A stretch of 64,000 nucleotides of DNA from Paraflavitalea soli (GCF_003555545.1 NZ_CP032157.1:2794546-2858545); one strand, 5' to 3'. Shown: positions 55,301 to 63,218, numbered from the stretch's first letter. Numbers and translations: made by a program. Notes: generated by a model not told the origin, from the sequence alone.

Positions 55301-55527
55301 TTATCCAGCTGGGTTTGCGTATAGGAAAAAGCATACACACTTTGCCGGTCCAGTTCCTGCAATATTTTTAAAGCCGTGGTATTACTGAGTTTAATGCTTA
55401 CTTTCTCCGTAAGCGTGGTAAGTTGGGCATGGGTAAAAAAGCTACATACTAAACACAATGAGGTACAGAATAGCCAGCGTATAGCTACGCGGCAGCGTAA
55501 ACGGTTAGTTGAGGTCATATCAATCAT
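52324..55527 (-). CDS. STN-domain TonB-dependent receptor (module B)
   Basis: 1067 aa and intact. Signal peptide about 1-35 (ending FTHAQ), STN domain (about 40-115; KVSIKLSNTTALKILQELDR) that signals to FecR, carboxypeptidase-regulatory-like domain (about 130-215), plug (about 225-345; NTGQVLKRVSGITVQ, RGVSDRYNNVLINGASLPS, TPDLPGEFTGGLVQVNS), and barrel to the C-terminal LITLSYKL. It is the same receptor type as the interrupted one of module A. A second in-frame Met at 55518 is an alternative start. FecR is encoded 48 bases upstream. Substrate unknown; no TonB or exbBD genes are nearby. Confidence 0.92.
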   Translation of the reverse strand: MIDMTSTNRLRCRVAIRWLFCTSLCLVCSFFTHAQLTTLTEKVSIKLSNTTALKILQELDRQSVYAFSYTQTQLDKISIAAFNQEQVTLGKALELLSAQAGLVYQVSEKVIAVKVAARVAPDPAALQGKPGKISGVVRSVNNEVMPGVSVSVEGMEKGITTSVSGDYVVTLPAGTYTLLVSFIGYQTKRISDVVVKEGELTDLSVALERKDSRQLEAVVVTSSARRESVKALLMTQKNNASMTDGISAEQIRVTPDNNTGQVLKRVSGITVQNDKFVTIRGVSDRYNNVLINGASLPSTEPNRRNFSFDIIPSSLVDNVVVNKTATPDLPGEFTGGLVQVNSKDVPAENFLQVLVGTGFNTASANKDFLSFRRDKQASIGRIDADRKWFGDGRAFDQLQYIKSLYAKDTATIRRINKQIPDRWQRYSAPYMPQQNYQLSGGVNKRFANNQSLGFVAAVTYLNEQFYEEGNARSLQNYDFNIQRYRYNTTIGGLFNMAYKSKKHKIAWKNLYNDKYSNQFDDRYGYQISNSRFENRSGEVTLSSRMMQTRLEGEHTVSRADIRINWYGDYIKYTREQPDGRFLVGTDVDSGKHMYRYNFNERSLFWGGLYASQLKEKRYNTGVNVSVPFQIAKERQLFKTGYAYSKRDADFDATGLRIVEAAGASYTEGMQGLPYAEIVSPAAVAAGKVEYTPSYIRNGTTGDRYTGKQILQAGYAMLDLKVLKKLRLTGGLRFEDNEMTLSTVFYDANGSSAFHDSAYREKDWLPSVNIIYSVTDKFNIRGAFSKTLARPEFVERSPYIYYDFVEQVQVIGQYALVTSRIKNYDIRFEYYPSGNEIFSASLFYKDFDKPVERFYLLGNPTNAVMYQNLHSATAKGFEVDLRKSFDFINPTLPWLSNLFISANYTYLKGEISYLVTKSPYTQKDTNFVADGKRPIQGLSPYIINAGLNYQGKVWGFNIAYNRFGRRIVNGGTNATIIQYENSRDIVDIQLSTKLFKQKAELKFNIGDLLNQYTIIYSNNTNGRKEGYPYPTEGDNNDPKGDAYNEALDFENYKVKRGANFLITLSYKL

Positions 55528-55575
55528 CCTTATGTTTTAAGTTACGTATCCGGAAACTGCTTTTTTATTACAGCA

Positions 55576-56559
55576 TTATTCAGTGATGAATACTTTCTGT
55601 TGTATGACAGAGAATTTCAGATCATGTACAAACAGTACATTGCGCAGGGCTGGCTGCCAGTCGTTCACGGTAAAAATGGCCGTGATCCGTTTATTTCGTA
55701 AAAGTTCTTTGTTGTAATCAATCGCCAGGTGATACCTGCTGCCTATCCGCTCAACCGCTTCTTCCAACGGTACTTCATTAAATACAAGCGCGCCTGTGGT
55801 CCAGGCATTGATATTATTGACAGCCATGGGTAATAGCTGCCAATCCTTCGTTTCCCGTGAGTAACGCATGGTTTGCGCAGGCGCCAGCACCGCCGTGATC
55901 GATTTGGCTTTATCTTCCAGGGCAATCTTTCCATGCACCAGTGATATCCTGATCTCCGATTCCTGCTGGTAGGCTTCAACATTAAAAGCCGTACCCAGTA
56001 CGCGCGTATGTATATTACCTGTCTCTACTACAAAAGGTCGTGAAGCATCTTTAGCGACCTCAAAGAAGCCCTCTCCCGACAACTTCACATACCGTTGTTT
56101 TTGATTATACTGTTGATGATTAAACTCCAGTCGGGAGTTGCGGTTAAGCCACACGATGGTGCCATCAGGCATCGTTACCTTTCGGACCACATTGCGGTCA
56201 TTTTCAATGACCGACAATGCAGCAGCCGATTGCTCCGTGGCCGTACCCTGCCTGCCTTTGAGGAACCACAACAGCGAACCCGCTCCCACGGTGATAATGA
56301 TGGCAGCTGCCGCCACATATTTGCGCACCAGGGCGCCCCGCTTCATGGGCACTACCGGCGCCGCTTTCAATTCCTGCATCAACTGCTGATGCATACGGGC
56401 TTTCACCGATTCCAGCATGGCAGGCGTCAACTCATCAGCAGTATCATTCCATTCCACCTCCGCCATCCACTTCCTGAACAGGTTGATCTCTTCCGGTGTG
56501 CAGTCGCCGGCTTTAAAGCGCTGCATAAACAGCTCAATAGATTGTCTGGAGGGTTGCAT
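55576..56559 (-). CDS. FecR-family anti-sigma factor (module B)
   Basis: 327 aa. Cytoplasmic sigma-binding part (about 1-75, with FKAGDCTPEEINLFRKWM), one membrane helix (about 80-97, YVAAAAIIITVGAGSLLWFL), FecR domain (about 130-225; KVTMPDGTIVWLNRNSRLEF and GEGFFEVAKDASRPFVV-type segments), and a C-terminal DUF4974 domain (about 255-327; FNEVPLEEAVERIGSRY). It holds the sigma factor at the inner membrane until the receptor's STN domain transmits a signal. Lies 45 bases after the sigma gene and 48 before the receptor. Confidence 0.92.
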   Translation of the reverse strand: MQPSRQSIELFMQRFKAGDCTPEEINLFRKWMAEVEWNDTADELTPAMLESVKARMHQQLMQELKAAPVVPMKRGALVRKYVAAAAIIITVGAGSLLWFLKGRQGTATEQSAAALSVIENDRNVVRKVTMPDGTIVWLNRNSRLEFNHQQYNQKQRYVKLSGEGFFEVAKDASRPFVVETGNIHTRVLGTAFNVEAYQQESEIRISLVHGKIALEDKAKSITAVLAPAQTMRYSRETKDWQLLPMAVNNINAWTTGALVFNEVPLEEAVERIGSRYHLAIDYNKELLRNKRITAIFTVNDWQPALRNVLFVHDLKFSVIQQKVFITE

Positions 56560-56604
56560 GTAAGAGTAGTAACACAGCGGGAAAAAAGTACCAGACGTTT
56601 TGTA

Positions 56605-57168
56605 TTACCAAAATGTTAAGAACATATATACCCGTTTGAAAGCTACGCGTAAACGTTTGGAGGCCAGCTGTAATTGATTTTTAACCGTTTGTTTGGATAA
56701 TAGCAGGTCGCCGGCTATCCGGTCTATAGATTGTTCCTGGTATACATTACGGATAAAAATATCCCGCATCTTACCAGGCATACCCGTAATAGCGGTAGAA
56801 ATAGCCTCATCGATATTGGCCCATTTCTCCTTTTCTTCTTCCGTAGCATGGTATTCGTTGGCGGGAGATTGTTGTACCAGGAAAGCTTCGAAACTCTTAT
56901 AGTGTTTTTCCTGCAATCCCTTGGACCGGAAATAATTAAACACTTTGTGGTACAAGGCGGCTACCAGGTATGGCCGCTCGGATCCGGAAGGAGGCAGGGT
57001 GTGAAAATTCTTCCAGATATCCGCAAACAGGTCGTGTACGATATCATAAGCATCTTCTGTGGAGCCGGTCTTTTTGCAGGCCAGCCTGAAGAGAAACTCC
57101 CAATAGGCATGGTACAGCTTATTAAAAGCTGCTTCCTTTTCATCATGGATAGGTAACTGATGGTTCAT
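56605..57168 (-). CDS. ECF RNA polymerase sigma-70 factor (module B)
   Basis: A 187-aa ECF sigma factor, FecI-like Bacteroidota type: region 2 with LACKKTGSTEDAYDIVHDLF (about 30-49) and region 4 helix-turn-helix in SIDRIAGDLLLSKQTVKNQL (about 145-164). The Met at 57168 is chosen: a -7 box at 57188-57181 lies just upstream and would overlap the alternative start at 57183. First gene of the colinear module B operon, and its likely activator. Confidence 0.92.
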   Translation of the reverse strand: MNHQLPIHDEKEAAFNKLYHAYWEFLFRLACKKTGSTEDAYDIVHDLFADIWKNFHTLPPSGSERPYLVAALYHKVFNYFRSKGLQEKHYKSFEAFLVQQSPANEYHATEEEKEKWANIDEAISTAITGMPGKMRDIFIRNVYQEQSIDRIAGDLLLSKQTVKNQLQLASKRLRVAFKRVYMFLTFW

Positions 57169-57180
57169 AACCGGTACCCG

Positions 57181-57188
57181 CAAATGTA
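57181..57188 (-). promoter_or_regulatory. -7 box for the module B sigma gene
   Basis: Minus-strand TACATTTG matches TAnnTTTG perfectly, 12 bases before the ATG at 57168. No good -33 element is visible. It would make the start of module B dependent on the primary sigma factor. Confidence 0.5.
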
Positions 57189-57290
57189 TACGGTAATTTT
57201 CCGAAATGCCCGTTTTCCGTTGTTATCAAAATATGAATAGGATATGTGCTTATATATCAGGTCAGTGAATATATACCGGCTCCTTTTTGT

Positions 57291-57298
57291 TACATTTG
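57291..57298 (+). promoter_or_regulatory. -7 box for the antiporter gene
   Basis: TACATTTG is a perfect TAnnTTTG, 48 bases before the ATG at 57347. A divergent promoter pair with the sigma gene box at 57181-57188. No clear -33 element. Confidence 0.45.
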
Positions 57299-57346
57299 TT
57301 GATAGCCCCATTTTCCCGGTATTTTCAACATTATAACCACCATAGC

Positions 57347-58459
57347 ATGGCGCATCAGAAGTATTTGCATCCCCGGCTGAAAATCGCATTGCCTTTATGG
57401 ACCCTGATCTGCCCTGTCATTGGGCTGTTACTATTATTCATCATAGACAAAGATCATTCAGGGATCGTCGATGCATTGATGGGCGTGTCGCTGATCACCG
57501 TCGTACTAAGTGCTGTACACCATGCAGAAGTAGTGGCCCACAAGGTGGGAGAACCTTATGGTACCCTCATCCTGGCCCTGGCCATCACCATCATTGAGGT
57601 ATCACTTATCGTAACCATTATGTTGTCTGAAGGATTGCAGGGAGCCACCCTGGCCCGGGATACCGTATTTGCAGCCATAATGATCATCCTTACCGGCATT
57701 ATTGGCTCCTGCCTGCTGCTGGGAGGATATCGTTATAAAGAACAGCTTTATGTGAAACAGGGCGTAAGCGCCTCCCTGGTAACTCTTACCACCATCAGCA
57801 TATTGACCCTAGTATTGCCCAACTTCACCACCAGCAAAGCCGGGCCGGTATACTCCACCAGCCAGCTGATATTTGTAGCCATTGTATCACTTGTATTGTA
57901 TATTGGGTTTGTAATGGTACAGGCCGGGCGCCACCGGGGATATTTCCTGCCTAAGGATGAAAGCTCCGAATCGGATGACACCCCTTCCGACCCGCCACCC
58001 TCCCCTTTAACCACCTTTGCCAGCCTCCTGTTTTTATTAATAGCGTTGGTAGTGGTGGTGATCATGTCCAAAAAACTATCCCCCACCATCGAGGCTATTG
58101 TATTAAAACTGGGTGCGCCCAAAACCCTGGTAGGCATCATTATTGCCTCCGTGATCCTTTTGCCGGAAGGACTGGCCGCTTTACGGGCCGCTCACAAAAA
58201 CCAATTGCAAACCAGCCTGAACCTCGCCCTGGGGTCCGCCCTTGCCAGCATTGGCCTTACCATACCCGCTGTAGCTATTGTAAGTTATTTCACCGGCTTC
58301 AGCATCACCCTGGGAATTGATGGCAAGTCAACCCTCCTGCTCGTATTGTCCCTGTTCACCATCAGTATCTCCTTTGGCGCCGGCCGTACCAATATCCTGC
58401 AGGGTATTGTATTGCTGGTCATCCTGGCCACCTATTTATTTACGACCATCGTGCCTTAA
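57347..58459 (+). CDS. calcium/cation:proton antiporter (ChaA-like)
   Basis: A 370-aa inner-membrane antiporter of the CaCA superfamily with about eleven helices. The first alpha repeat contains HHAEVVAHKVGEPYGTLILALAITIIEVSLI (in family terms, about 58-90), with the conserved acidic residue in the IIEV segment. The second alpha repeat has VIASVILLPEGLAALRAAHKNQLQ. A hydrophilic loop rich in Ser, Asp and Pro (about 205-225) separates the halves. It exports Ca2+ or Na+/K+ for protons. ATG at 57347 is preferred to the TTG at 57287, which lies before the promoter box. Confidence 0.87.
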   Translation: MAHQKYLHPRLKIALPLWTLICPVIGLLLLFIIDKDHSGIVDALMGVSLITVVLSAVHHAEVVAHKVGEPYGTLILALAITIIEVSLIVTIMLSEGLQGATLARDTVFAAIMIILTGIIGSCLLLGGYRYKEQLYVKQGVSASLVTLTTISILTLVLPNFTTSKAGPVYSTSQLIFVAIVSLVLYIGFVMVQAGRHRGYFLPKDESSESDDTPSDPPPSPLTTFASLLFLLIALVVVVIMSKKLSPTIEAIVLKLGAPKTLVGIIIASVILLPEGLAALRAAHKNQLQTSLNLALGSALASIGLTIPAVAIVSYFTGFSITLGIDGKSTLLLVLSLFTISISFGAGRTNILQGIVLLVILATYLFTTIVP

Positions 58460-58467
58460 AACAAGCC

Positions 58468-58481
58468 CCTGTAATTACAGG
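58468..58481. other. 14-bp perfect palindrome
   Basis: CCTGTAATTACAGG lies 8 bases after the antiporter stop and about 30 bases upstream of the kinase -7 box. It lacks a T run, so an operator is as likely as a terminator. Confidence 0.5.
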
Positions 58482-58510
58482 AGCGGGACCGGTAAAAAGG
58501 CCAGATCGGT

Positions 58511-58518
58511 TAATTTTG
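58511..58518 (+). promoter_or_regulatory. -7 box for the histidine kinase gene
   Basis: TAATTTTG matches TAnnTTTG perfectly, 34 bases before the ATG at 58553. No clear -33 element. Confidence 0.45.
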
Positions 58519-58552
58519 CTCCCTTTACCGAACGCTATACAATCAATCCGGC

Positions 58553-59902
58553 ATGGACACTTATGCAGTTACGAGCGAGTCGATCAGGGTGATATTCCTG
58601 TACTATGAAAAACTGGGTTATGCACCTGCACCCCTGCTACTGGAGGGAGGTATCAGCACCAATACCCTCGAGACCGATCGGCATCCTATTTCTATGGCTA
58701 CCTTCAGCGGGTTTCTCGCCACGGCCTGCCGCCTGTCCGGCGATCCCCAGCTTGGTTTGCACATTGGCCAGATCTCCAACCTCGACGCCATGGGCATTAT
58801 CGGCCAGTTGTACCGCTACAGCAGGAATATGATAGAAGGCACCCAACGCATTACCCGCTACCTGCCCCTCATGCATACCGTGTTTGCCTATGACCTGGAA
58901 GAAACCGCAGACCTGGTAAAAGTAATCCTCACCCCCAATTACAGAACAGCCGAAGCCGCTTTTGCCACCCGGCAGTTGATAGAGCTCGCCATGGCTTTTA
59001 CCCGCAATGGCATCCAGGATGGTACCCAAAGCGGCATTAACCCCCAGGCAGCTCACTTTACCTGGCCTTTAACCGCGGCAGAAGCCGACCATTATGCCAC
59101 TGTATTTCACTGCCCCGTATCAGGTAACCAATCCTGTAATGAGCTTGTTTATGACAAGGCAGCAGTAAACATCCCCCATGTTTTTTATGACTCCACCTTG
59201 CTGAAAGCCCTCGAAGCCAGCGCCAATGCCGGCCTGCAATTCTCGCCCTGGAGCAGCAATGACCTGCAAAAGGCTTTATTGATCATGAATGCAGAAGAAA
59301 AGGAAAGAAGCAGGATAGCACGCAACCTGCACGATGGTATATGCGGTACCCTCGCCGCTGTAAAAATGCACCTGACTGCCGTACAGGCCCAACATCCTTT
59401 CCGCGAGTCGGCCAACTTCCAAACCGCCCTCTCTTTACTGGACGAAGTATCCAATGAAGTACGTAAAACAGCCCACAGCCTCATGCCGGAAGTTTTACAG
59501 AACTATGGATTGGATGAAGCACTCAAGCGATACTGCCAAAACCTGGCGCCCTGTTGCCGCTCAGAGATCACCTATTACCGGTTTGGAGAACCCATTCGTT
59601 TTGAGCAAGGCTTTGAACTGGCCACCTATCGCATTGCACAGGAGCTGATGCACAATGCTATCCGGCATGCGCAGGCCAAACATGTACTGGTACAGCTCAA
59701 CCTCGATGATGATATGGTGCTTACCATCGAAGATGACGGTATTGGATTCAAACGGGAACAGTTAAGCCCGGGATCAGGGCTCGATAACCTGCAGCAACAT
59801 GTGAACAGCCTGGGTGGCGCCATTTGCTGGGAAAGCAATACAGGAGATGGTACTGCCGTAACCATTACCTTTCCGGGCACACACCTCCATTATAAGATCT
59901 AG
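58553..59902 (+). CDS. soluble histidine kinase with AraC-type ligand-binding sensor domain
   Basis: 449 aa without signal peptide or membrane helix. The first ~210 residues match the arabinose-binding-type sensor domain of OruR/ArgR-like AraC regulators (Pfam Arabinose_bd pattern): GDPQLGLHIGQ, DAMGIIGQLYRYS, a long variable part and NELVYDKAAVNIP near its end. Instead of the usual AraC DNA-binding domain, a HisKA_3 dimerisation domain follows with phospho-acceptor His260 in RNLHDGICGTLAAVK, then a HATPase_c domain (about 345-445; ELMHNAIRHA N-box and EDDGIGF). So a small-molecule sensor drives a NarX-type kinase core. No response regulator gene is adjacent in the window, making it an orphan kinase. 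Confidence 0.85.
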   Translation: MDTYAVTSESIRVIFLYYEKLGYAPAPLLLEGGISTNTLETDRHPISMATFSGFLATACRLSGDPQLGLHIGQISNLDAMGIIGQLYRYSRNMIEGTQRITRYLPLMHTVFAYDLEETADLVKVILTPNYRTAEAAFATRQLIELAMAFTRNGIQDGTQSGINPQAAHFTWPLTAAEADHYATVFHCPVSGNQSCNELVYDKAAVNIPHVFYDSTLLKALEASANAGLQFSPWSSNDLQKALLIMNAEEKERSRIARNLHDGICGTLAAVKMHLTAVQAQHPFRESANFQTALSLLDEVSNEVRKTAHSLMPEVLQNYGLDEALKRYCQNLAPCCRSEITYYRFGEPIRFEQGFELATYRIAQELMHNAIRHAQAKHVLVQLNLDDDMVLTIEDDGIGFKREQLSPGSGLDNLQQHVNSLGGAICWESNTGDGTAVTITFPGTHLHYKI

Positions 59903-59932
59903 CCGCGCGTTATAATGAGGTAGGTCCTATAC

Positions 59933-62179
59933 CTATTTGAGTTTTTTTTCAACAGGCCCACAATCGATGATCCTGTTGCCTGCAAGCAAAAAATTAACAC
60001 TGTTATACGTATGCTTTACCAATGAAGGATTTCCTTCCCGTATAGCCACCTGTTCACCAGCCGGTATGCCCTTAAATGTTTGTACAACTTGACTGGTGGG
60101 CCATTTTACTTCAATGCTTTCTACTTCAGTAGCCTGGCCAATACCAATATGCTGCAACAATGGATTGGAACCAAAACTACCACCGGAATTAACATCACGG
60201 TATACCGATCTGACCACACCATTGTCCCTGAACGTTACTTTTATTTTTGCACCAATGGCAGCCCTGTTGCTTGTAACCCCTTCCAATGAAATATTGATCC
60301 AGCGGTTATTGTTTTGCCCTGGATTTAAATATAAGGAGTTTTGATACGTATCCCCAATATAGGCGCCGCCCATATCAATATAAATATCCTGGTCGCCATC
60401 ATTGTCCAGGTCGGCAAAAGATACCCCATGTCCTTTTTGCAAATTGCCCACGCGTGCTGACGTGGTGATGTCAATAAACCTCCTGCCTTCCTGGTTCTTA
60501 AACATTTTATTGGGAACCAGCGATTGGAACAAAGGGTTGCCTGTACCAAAGTACATGTCGAGATAACCATCATTGTCAATATCGCCAAAATTGGCGCCCA
60601 TCGCAAAAGCAATCTTATTCAACCCCAGTTTCTCTGATACATCTTCAAAGCTGCCATCATGCTTATTCCTGAACAGGAATATCTTGCCGGAATTGCCAGT
60701 CTGTCTGCCCAGCGCCTCTTCCGCAGCATACCAGGCCAATGACCGTTCAAACTCATAACCCGATACAAGAATGTCCAGCCAGCCATCATTGTCATAATCC
60801 CAAAACCAGGTGGGGAAAGTGCGTGTCCGGTTATTGGCCAGGCCCGCCTGCGCTGTCACATCCGTAAACACAATATTATTCCCCTGTATCCCACCATTCT
60901 TCAACAACACTTTACGGCCATTTAAAGTAGAGATAAAAATATCCGTCAATCCATCGTTGTCATAATCGCCCGAAGTAACCCCTTTCACAAACCCCACAAT
61001 AGCACATCCGGCGCGCGCTGCTACTTCTGTAAAATGCCCCTTTCCGTCATTCATATATAGCTCACAGGGAAGAATATCATCTTCACTGGTTGTTTCATTG
61101 CCTATAAATACATCCAGCCAGCCATCGTTATTAAAATCAGCCCAGGTAGCTGCCTGCGTGGGATTGAACGAAAGCAGGCCGCTTTCTTTGGTGACATCTG
61201 TAAAAGTACCGTCGCCATTGTTCTTCAGCAGCGAGTTGGGTTCTTTGCCAAATTTCTCTTTCCAGGCGCCCCTTAATACAAACACATCCTTGAGACCATC
61301 GTTGTTGTAATCTGTTTGCATGATGTTGAGGCCGCCTGTCAAATGCTTTAGTCCGGAAGGTTCAGATACATCCGTAAAAGTGCCGTTGCCATTATTCCTG
61401 CAATAGCGCATGCCCTGCCCCAACCCCCAGCTGCTCGTAATGATATCCAGGTAGCCATCATTATTAAAGTCATCAATAATACTGCCGCCGGCCATATTGT
61501 TCGTATTAAGGCCTGCAGGTATCGCGGCATCTATAAAAGGTTTGATGCCACTGGCCGTATCGGCATCCAGCCCCTTGATCAAATAGGCGGGCGGTACCCC
61601 GGCAGGATAATCGCCGGTAGTCATATACGCGATGTTCAGCAGCCATCGCGATTCAAGATCATCTGGTTCACTGGCCAGTATCTGTTGAAACAGTTCAATG
61701 GCTTTTAAAGAGCCCGTCTTATCGCCATGGATCCCGCTGCCGGCAATAGGGAAAACACAGGATTCTCCACTGTGCGACCGGATACAATTACTGCGCTCCC
61801 CAAACCGCAAACAGGCTATCGCCATATTTTTCATGACCGCCTGCTTTTGACTGATCTCATAGACCGGTATGTGCTGCAGAAGCCTTCCGCTCATTTGCAT
61901 CGCCTTTTCTTCATCCCCCAGCTCGATCATTGTACGCGCAACGGCATATTGCAGGAAGTTAGAGTCTGCAATATTGGAAGCCTTTGAAAGCAGCGAATCA
62001 TAATAGTGTAGTTTAGCCTCCGGGCAAAAAGTATTGCGCGGGCTGTATTCCGACCTGGAAATGGAAGCCAGCAAACTCACCATTTCTTTATTAGGAACAT
62101 TTTCATGCTCACACGAAGCGAACAGCAGCAGTATAACAATACCGACTGCCGCCCTGGACAAGGAGTAACACATAAACAT
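59933..62179 (-). CDS. VCBS/FG-GAP repeat lipoprotein with ASPIC/UnbV domain
   Basis: 748 aa. Lipoprotein signal 1-23 (lipobox LFASC). A helical TPR-like region (about 45-210) precedes a beta-propeller of FG-GAP/VCBS repeats, seven of which show the calcium-binding pattern such as DFNNDGYLDI, DYNNDGLKDV, DFNNDGWLDV, DYDNDGLTDI, DYDNDGWLDI, DIDNDGYLDM and DLDNDGDQDI (about 235-620). The C-terminal ASPIC/UnbV domain (about 640-710) has SGGSFGSNPLLQHIG. The CRTAC1-like family is often surface-exposed and found beside SusCD, but not here. It converges with the kinase gene (30 bases). An alternative Met is at 62173. Confidence 0.88.
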   Translation of the reverse strand: MFMCYSLSRAAVGIVILLLFASCEHENVPNKEMVSLLASISRSEYSPRNTFCPEAKLHYYDSLLSKASNIADSNFLQYAVARTMIELGDEEKAMQMSGRLLQHIPVYEISQKQAVMKNMAIACLRFGERSNCIRSHSGESCVFPIAGSGIHGDKTGSLKAIELFQQILASEPDDLESRWLLNIAYMTTGDYPAGVPPAYLIKGLDADTASGIKPFIDAAIPAGLNTNNMAGGSIIDDFNNDGYLDIITSSWGLGQGMRYCRNNGNGTFTDVSEPSGLKHLTGGLNIMQTDYNNDGLKDVFVLRGAWKEKFGKEPNSLLKNNGDGTFTDVTKESGLLSFNPTQAATWADFNNDGWLDVFIGNETTSEDDILPCELYMNDGKGHFTEVAARAGCAIVGFVKGVTSGDYDNDGLTDIFISTLNGRKVLLKNGGIQGNNIVFTDVTAQAGLANNRTRTFPTWFWDYDNDGWLDILVSGYEFERSLAWYAAEEALGRQTGNSGKIFLFRNKHDGSFEDVSEKLGLNKIAFAMGANFGDIDNDGYLDMYFGTGNPLFQSLVPNKMFKNQEGRRFIDITTSARVGNLQKGHGVSFADLDNDGDQDIYIDMGGAYIGDTYQNSLYLNPGQNNNRWINISLEGVTSNRAAIGAKIKVTFRDNGVVRSVYRDVNSGGSFGSNPLLQHIGIGQATEVESIEVKWPTSQVVQTFKGIPAGEQVAIREGNPSLVKHTYNSVNFLLAGNRIIDCGPVEKKLK

Positions 62180-62217
62180 AGGTTTATAGCAGGTAATTAA
62201 ATGTAGATGCGGGTATG

Positions 62218-62766
62218 CTATAAAACCTGGGGAGGTCTGTACCGGGCATTAATAAAAGGATGGATGAGCCGGGCAACCAGGTGGTAACGGGGGGAGCTGA
62301 CTGGTTCGGCCAAACAGGAAAAACTAAACTGTAACTGGGGTTGATTGTATTCCGTAGTTATATTGATCTTCTTAACCAGCGGTTTGTCATTATTGTCTCT
62401 TGAAGATCCACCGTTTACCTGTTTGGCATATTCATGCCGGGCATGGTAAAACCGGGTTTTGCTTTGATTGGGAAGGCAGAGCAGAAATAAAGTGTCATTG
62501 CTCACTTTTCGCTTCACGTAATTGTAGTAAATGCCGTTGTACTCCATTTCGCCATTGATCCGTTCATATTCATTCCAGTTGGACAAATACGGCAAATGTA
62601 AAGGCAACTTAACTTCGATCAGTTCGGCATCATTGTATTGCTTGTCGTCTAACTGCCGCACAAGTTGTTGATCAGACCGGGCAATGAAATAGTCAAATAA
62701 GAGAGAATAGCCTGCAAGGTTGAACAGGTGAACGATAAGCAGCGTTATGGCAAGCAGCTTTTTCAG
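62218..62766 (-). CDS. small membrane-anchored protein, non-standard start
   Basis: The frame is open from 62775 down to the stop at 62218. The only standard start is GTG at 62661, giving 147 aa, but upstream it codes for an obvious signal anchor: KKLLAITLLIVHLFNLAGYS, preceded by CTG at 62766. A real N-terminus there gives 182 aa, with either a CTG start or a lost ATG. The mature part is hydrophilic and strand-rich (IKLPLHLPYL-like, EMEYNGIYYNYVKRKV, NDTLFLLCLPN). It resembles small uncharacterised Chitinophagaceae proteins; function unknown. It is 38 bases from the VCBS gene and may be co-transcribed. Confidence 0.6.
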   Translation of the reverse strand: MKKLLAITLLIVHLFNLAGYSLLFDYFIARSDQQLVRQLDDKQYNDAELIEVKLPLHLPYLSNWNEYERINGEMEYNGIYYNYVKRKVSNDTLFLLCLPNQSKTRFYHARHEYAKQVNGGSSRDNNDKPLVKKINITTEYNQPQLQFSFSCLAEPVSSPRYHLVARLIHPFINARYRPPQVL

Positions 62767-62852
62767 AACGAAAGTTTACTGAATATACCAAAATACAATC
62801 AGAATACCCATTTTCGTTTTGAAAAAGCTGCTGCAGCAGTTAGGTGGTTAAC

Positions 62853-63122
62853 CTAAATAGCCGTTTTGCGGAAAGACCGCGCCTGGATGTACAAAAAGAG
62901 TGTCACCACATTCAGCAGGAAAGTGCCTGCACCACAGGCCAACATCACATCTTTGTTGTCCAGATAGCCAAATACAGCCCAGCAAAGCGTAGCTGGCAGC
63001 ATCAACAACAGTAATCCAATGGAAAGAAAGCGGGCTTTTCTTCTCTTCAGTAGTCTGATCGATTGAAATAGCAAGAGGCTGCTAACAAGTGAATTGGCAA
63101 AAATAGCCACCAGGGTGTCCAT
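62853..63122 (-). CDS. small three-helix membrane protein, SemiSWEET-like
   Basis: 89 aa with three hydrophobic helices (about 5-23, 30-50, 56-80) separated by a basic loop RLLKRRKARFLS and by FGYLDNKD. The order of elements, including the Gln of LLLFQSI near the end of helix 1 and the Trp-Ala-Val-Phe-Gly in helix 2, recalls the SemiSWEET/PQ-loop sugar transporters of similar size. The classical Pro-Gln is Phe-Gln here, so the call is tentative. It is 86 bases upstream of the small signal-anchor protein, on the same strand. Confidence 0.6.
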   Translation of the reverse strand: MDTLVAIFANSLVSSLLLFQSIRLLKRRKARFLSIGLLLLMLPATLCWAVFGYLDNKDVMLACGAGTFLLNVVTLFLYIQARSFRKTAI

Positions 63123-63218
63123 GATATTAGATTTTAGGGGTATAGGTAACGCGTTTATAAGCTTTTATCGCTGTTATATTTTTAGTAACTTCATCCCAAC
63201 AGGTAATCTTCACCAGCC

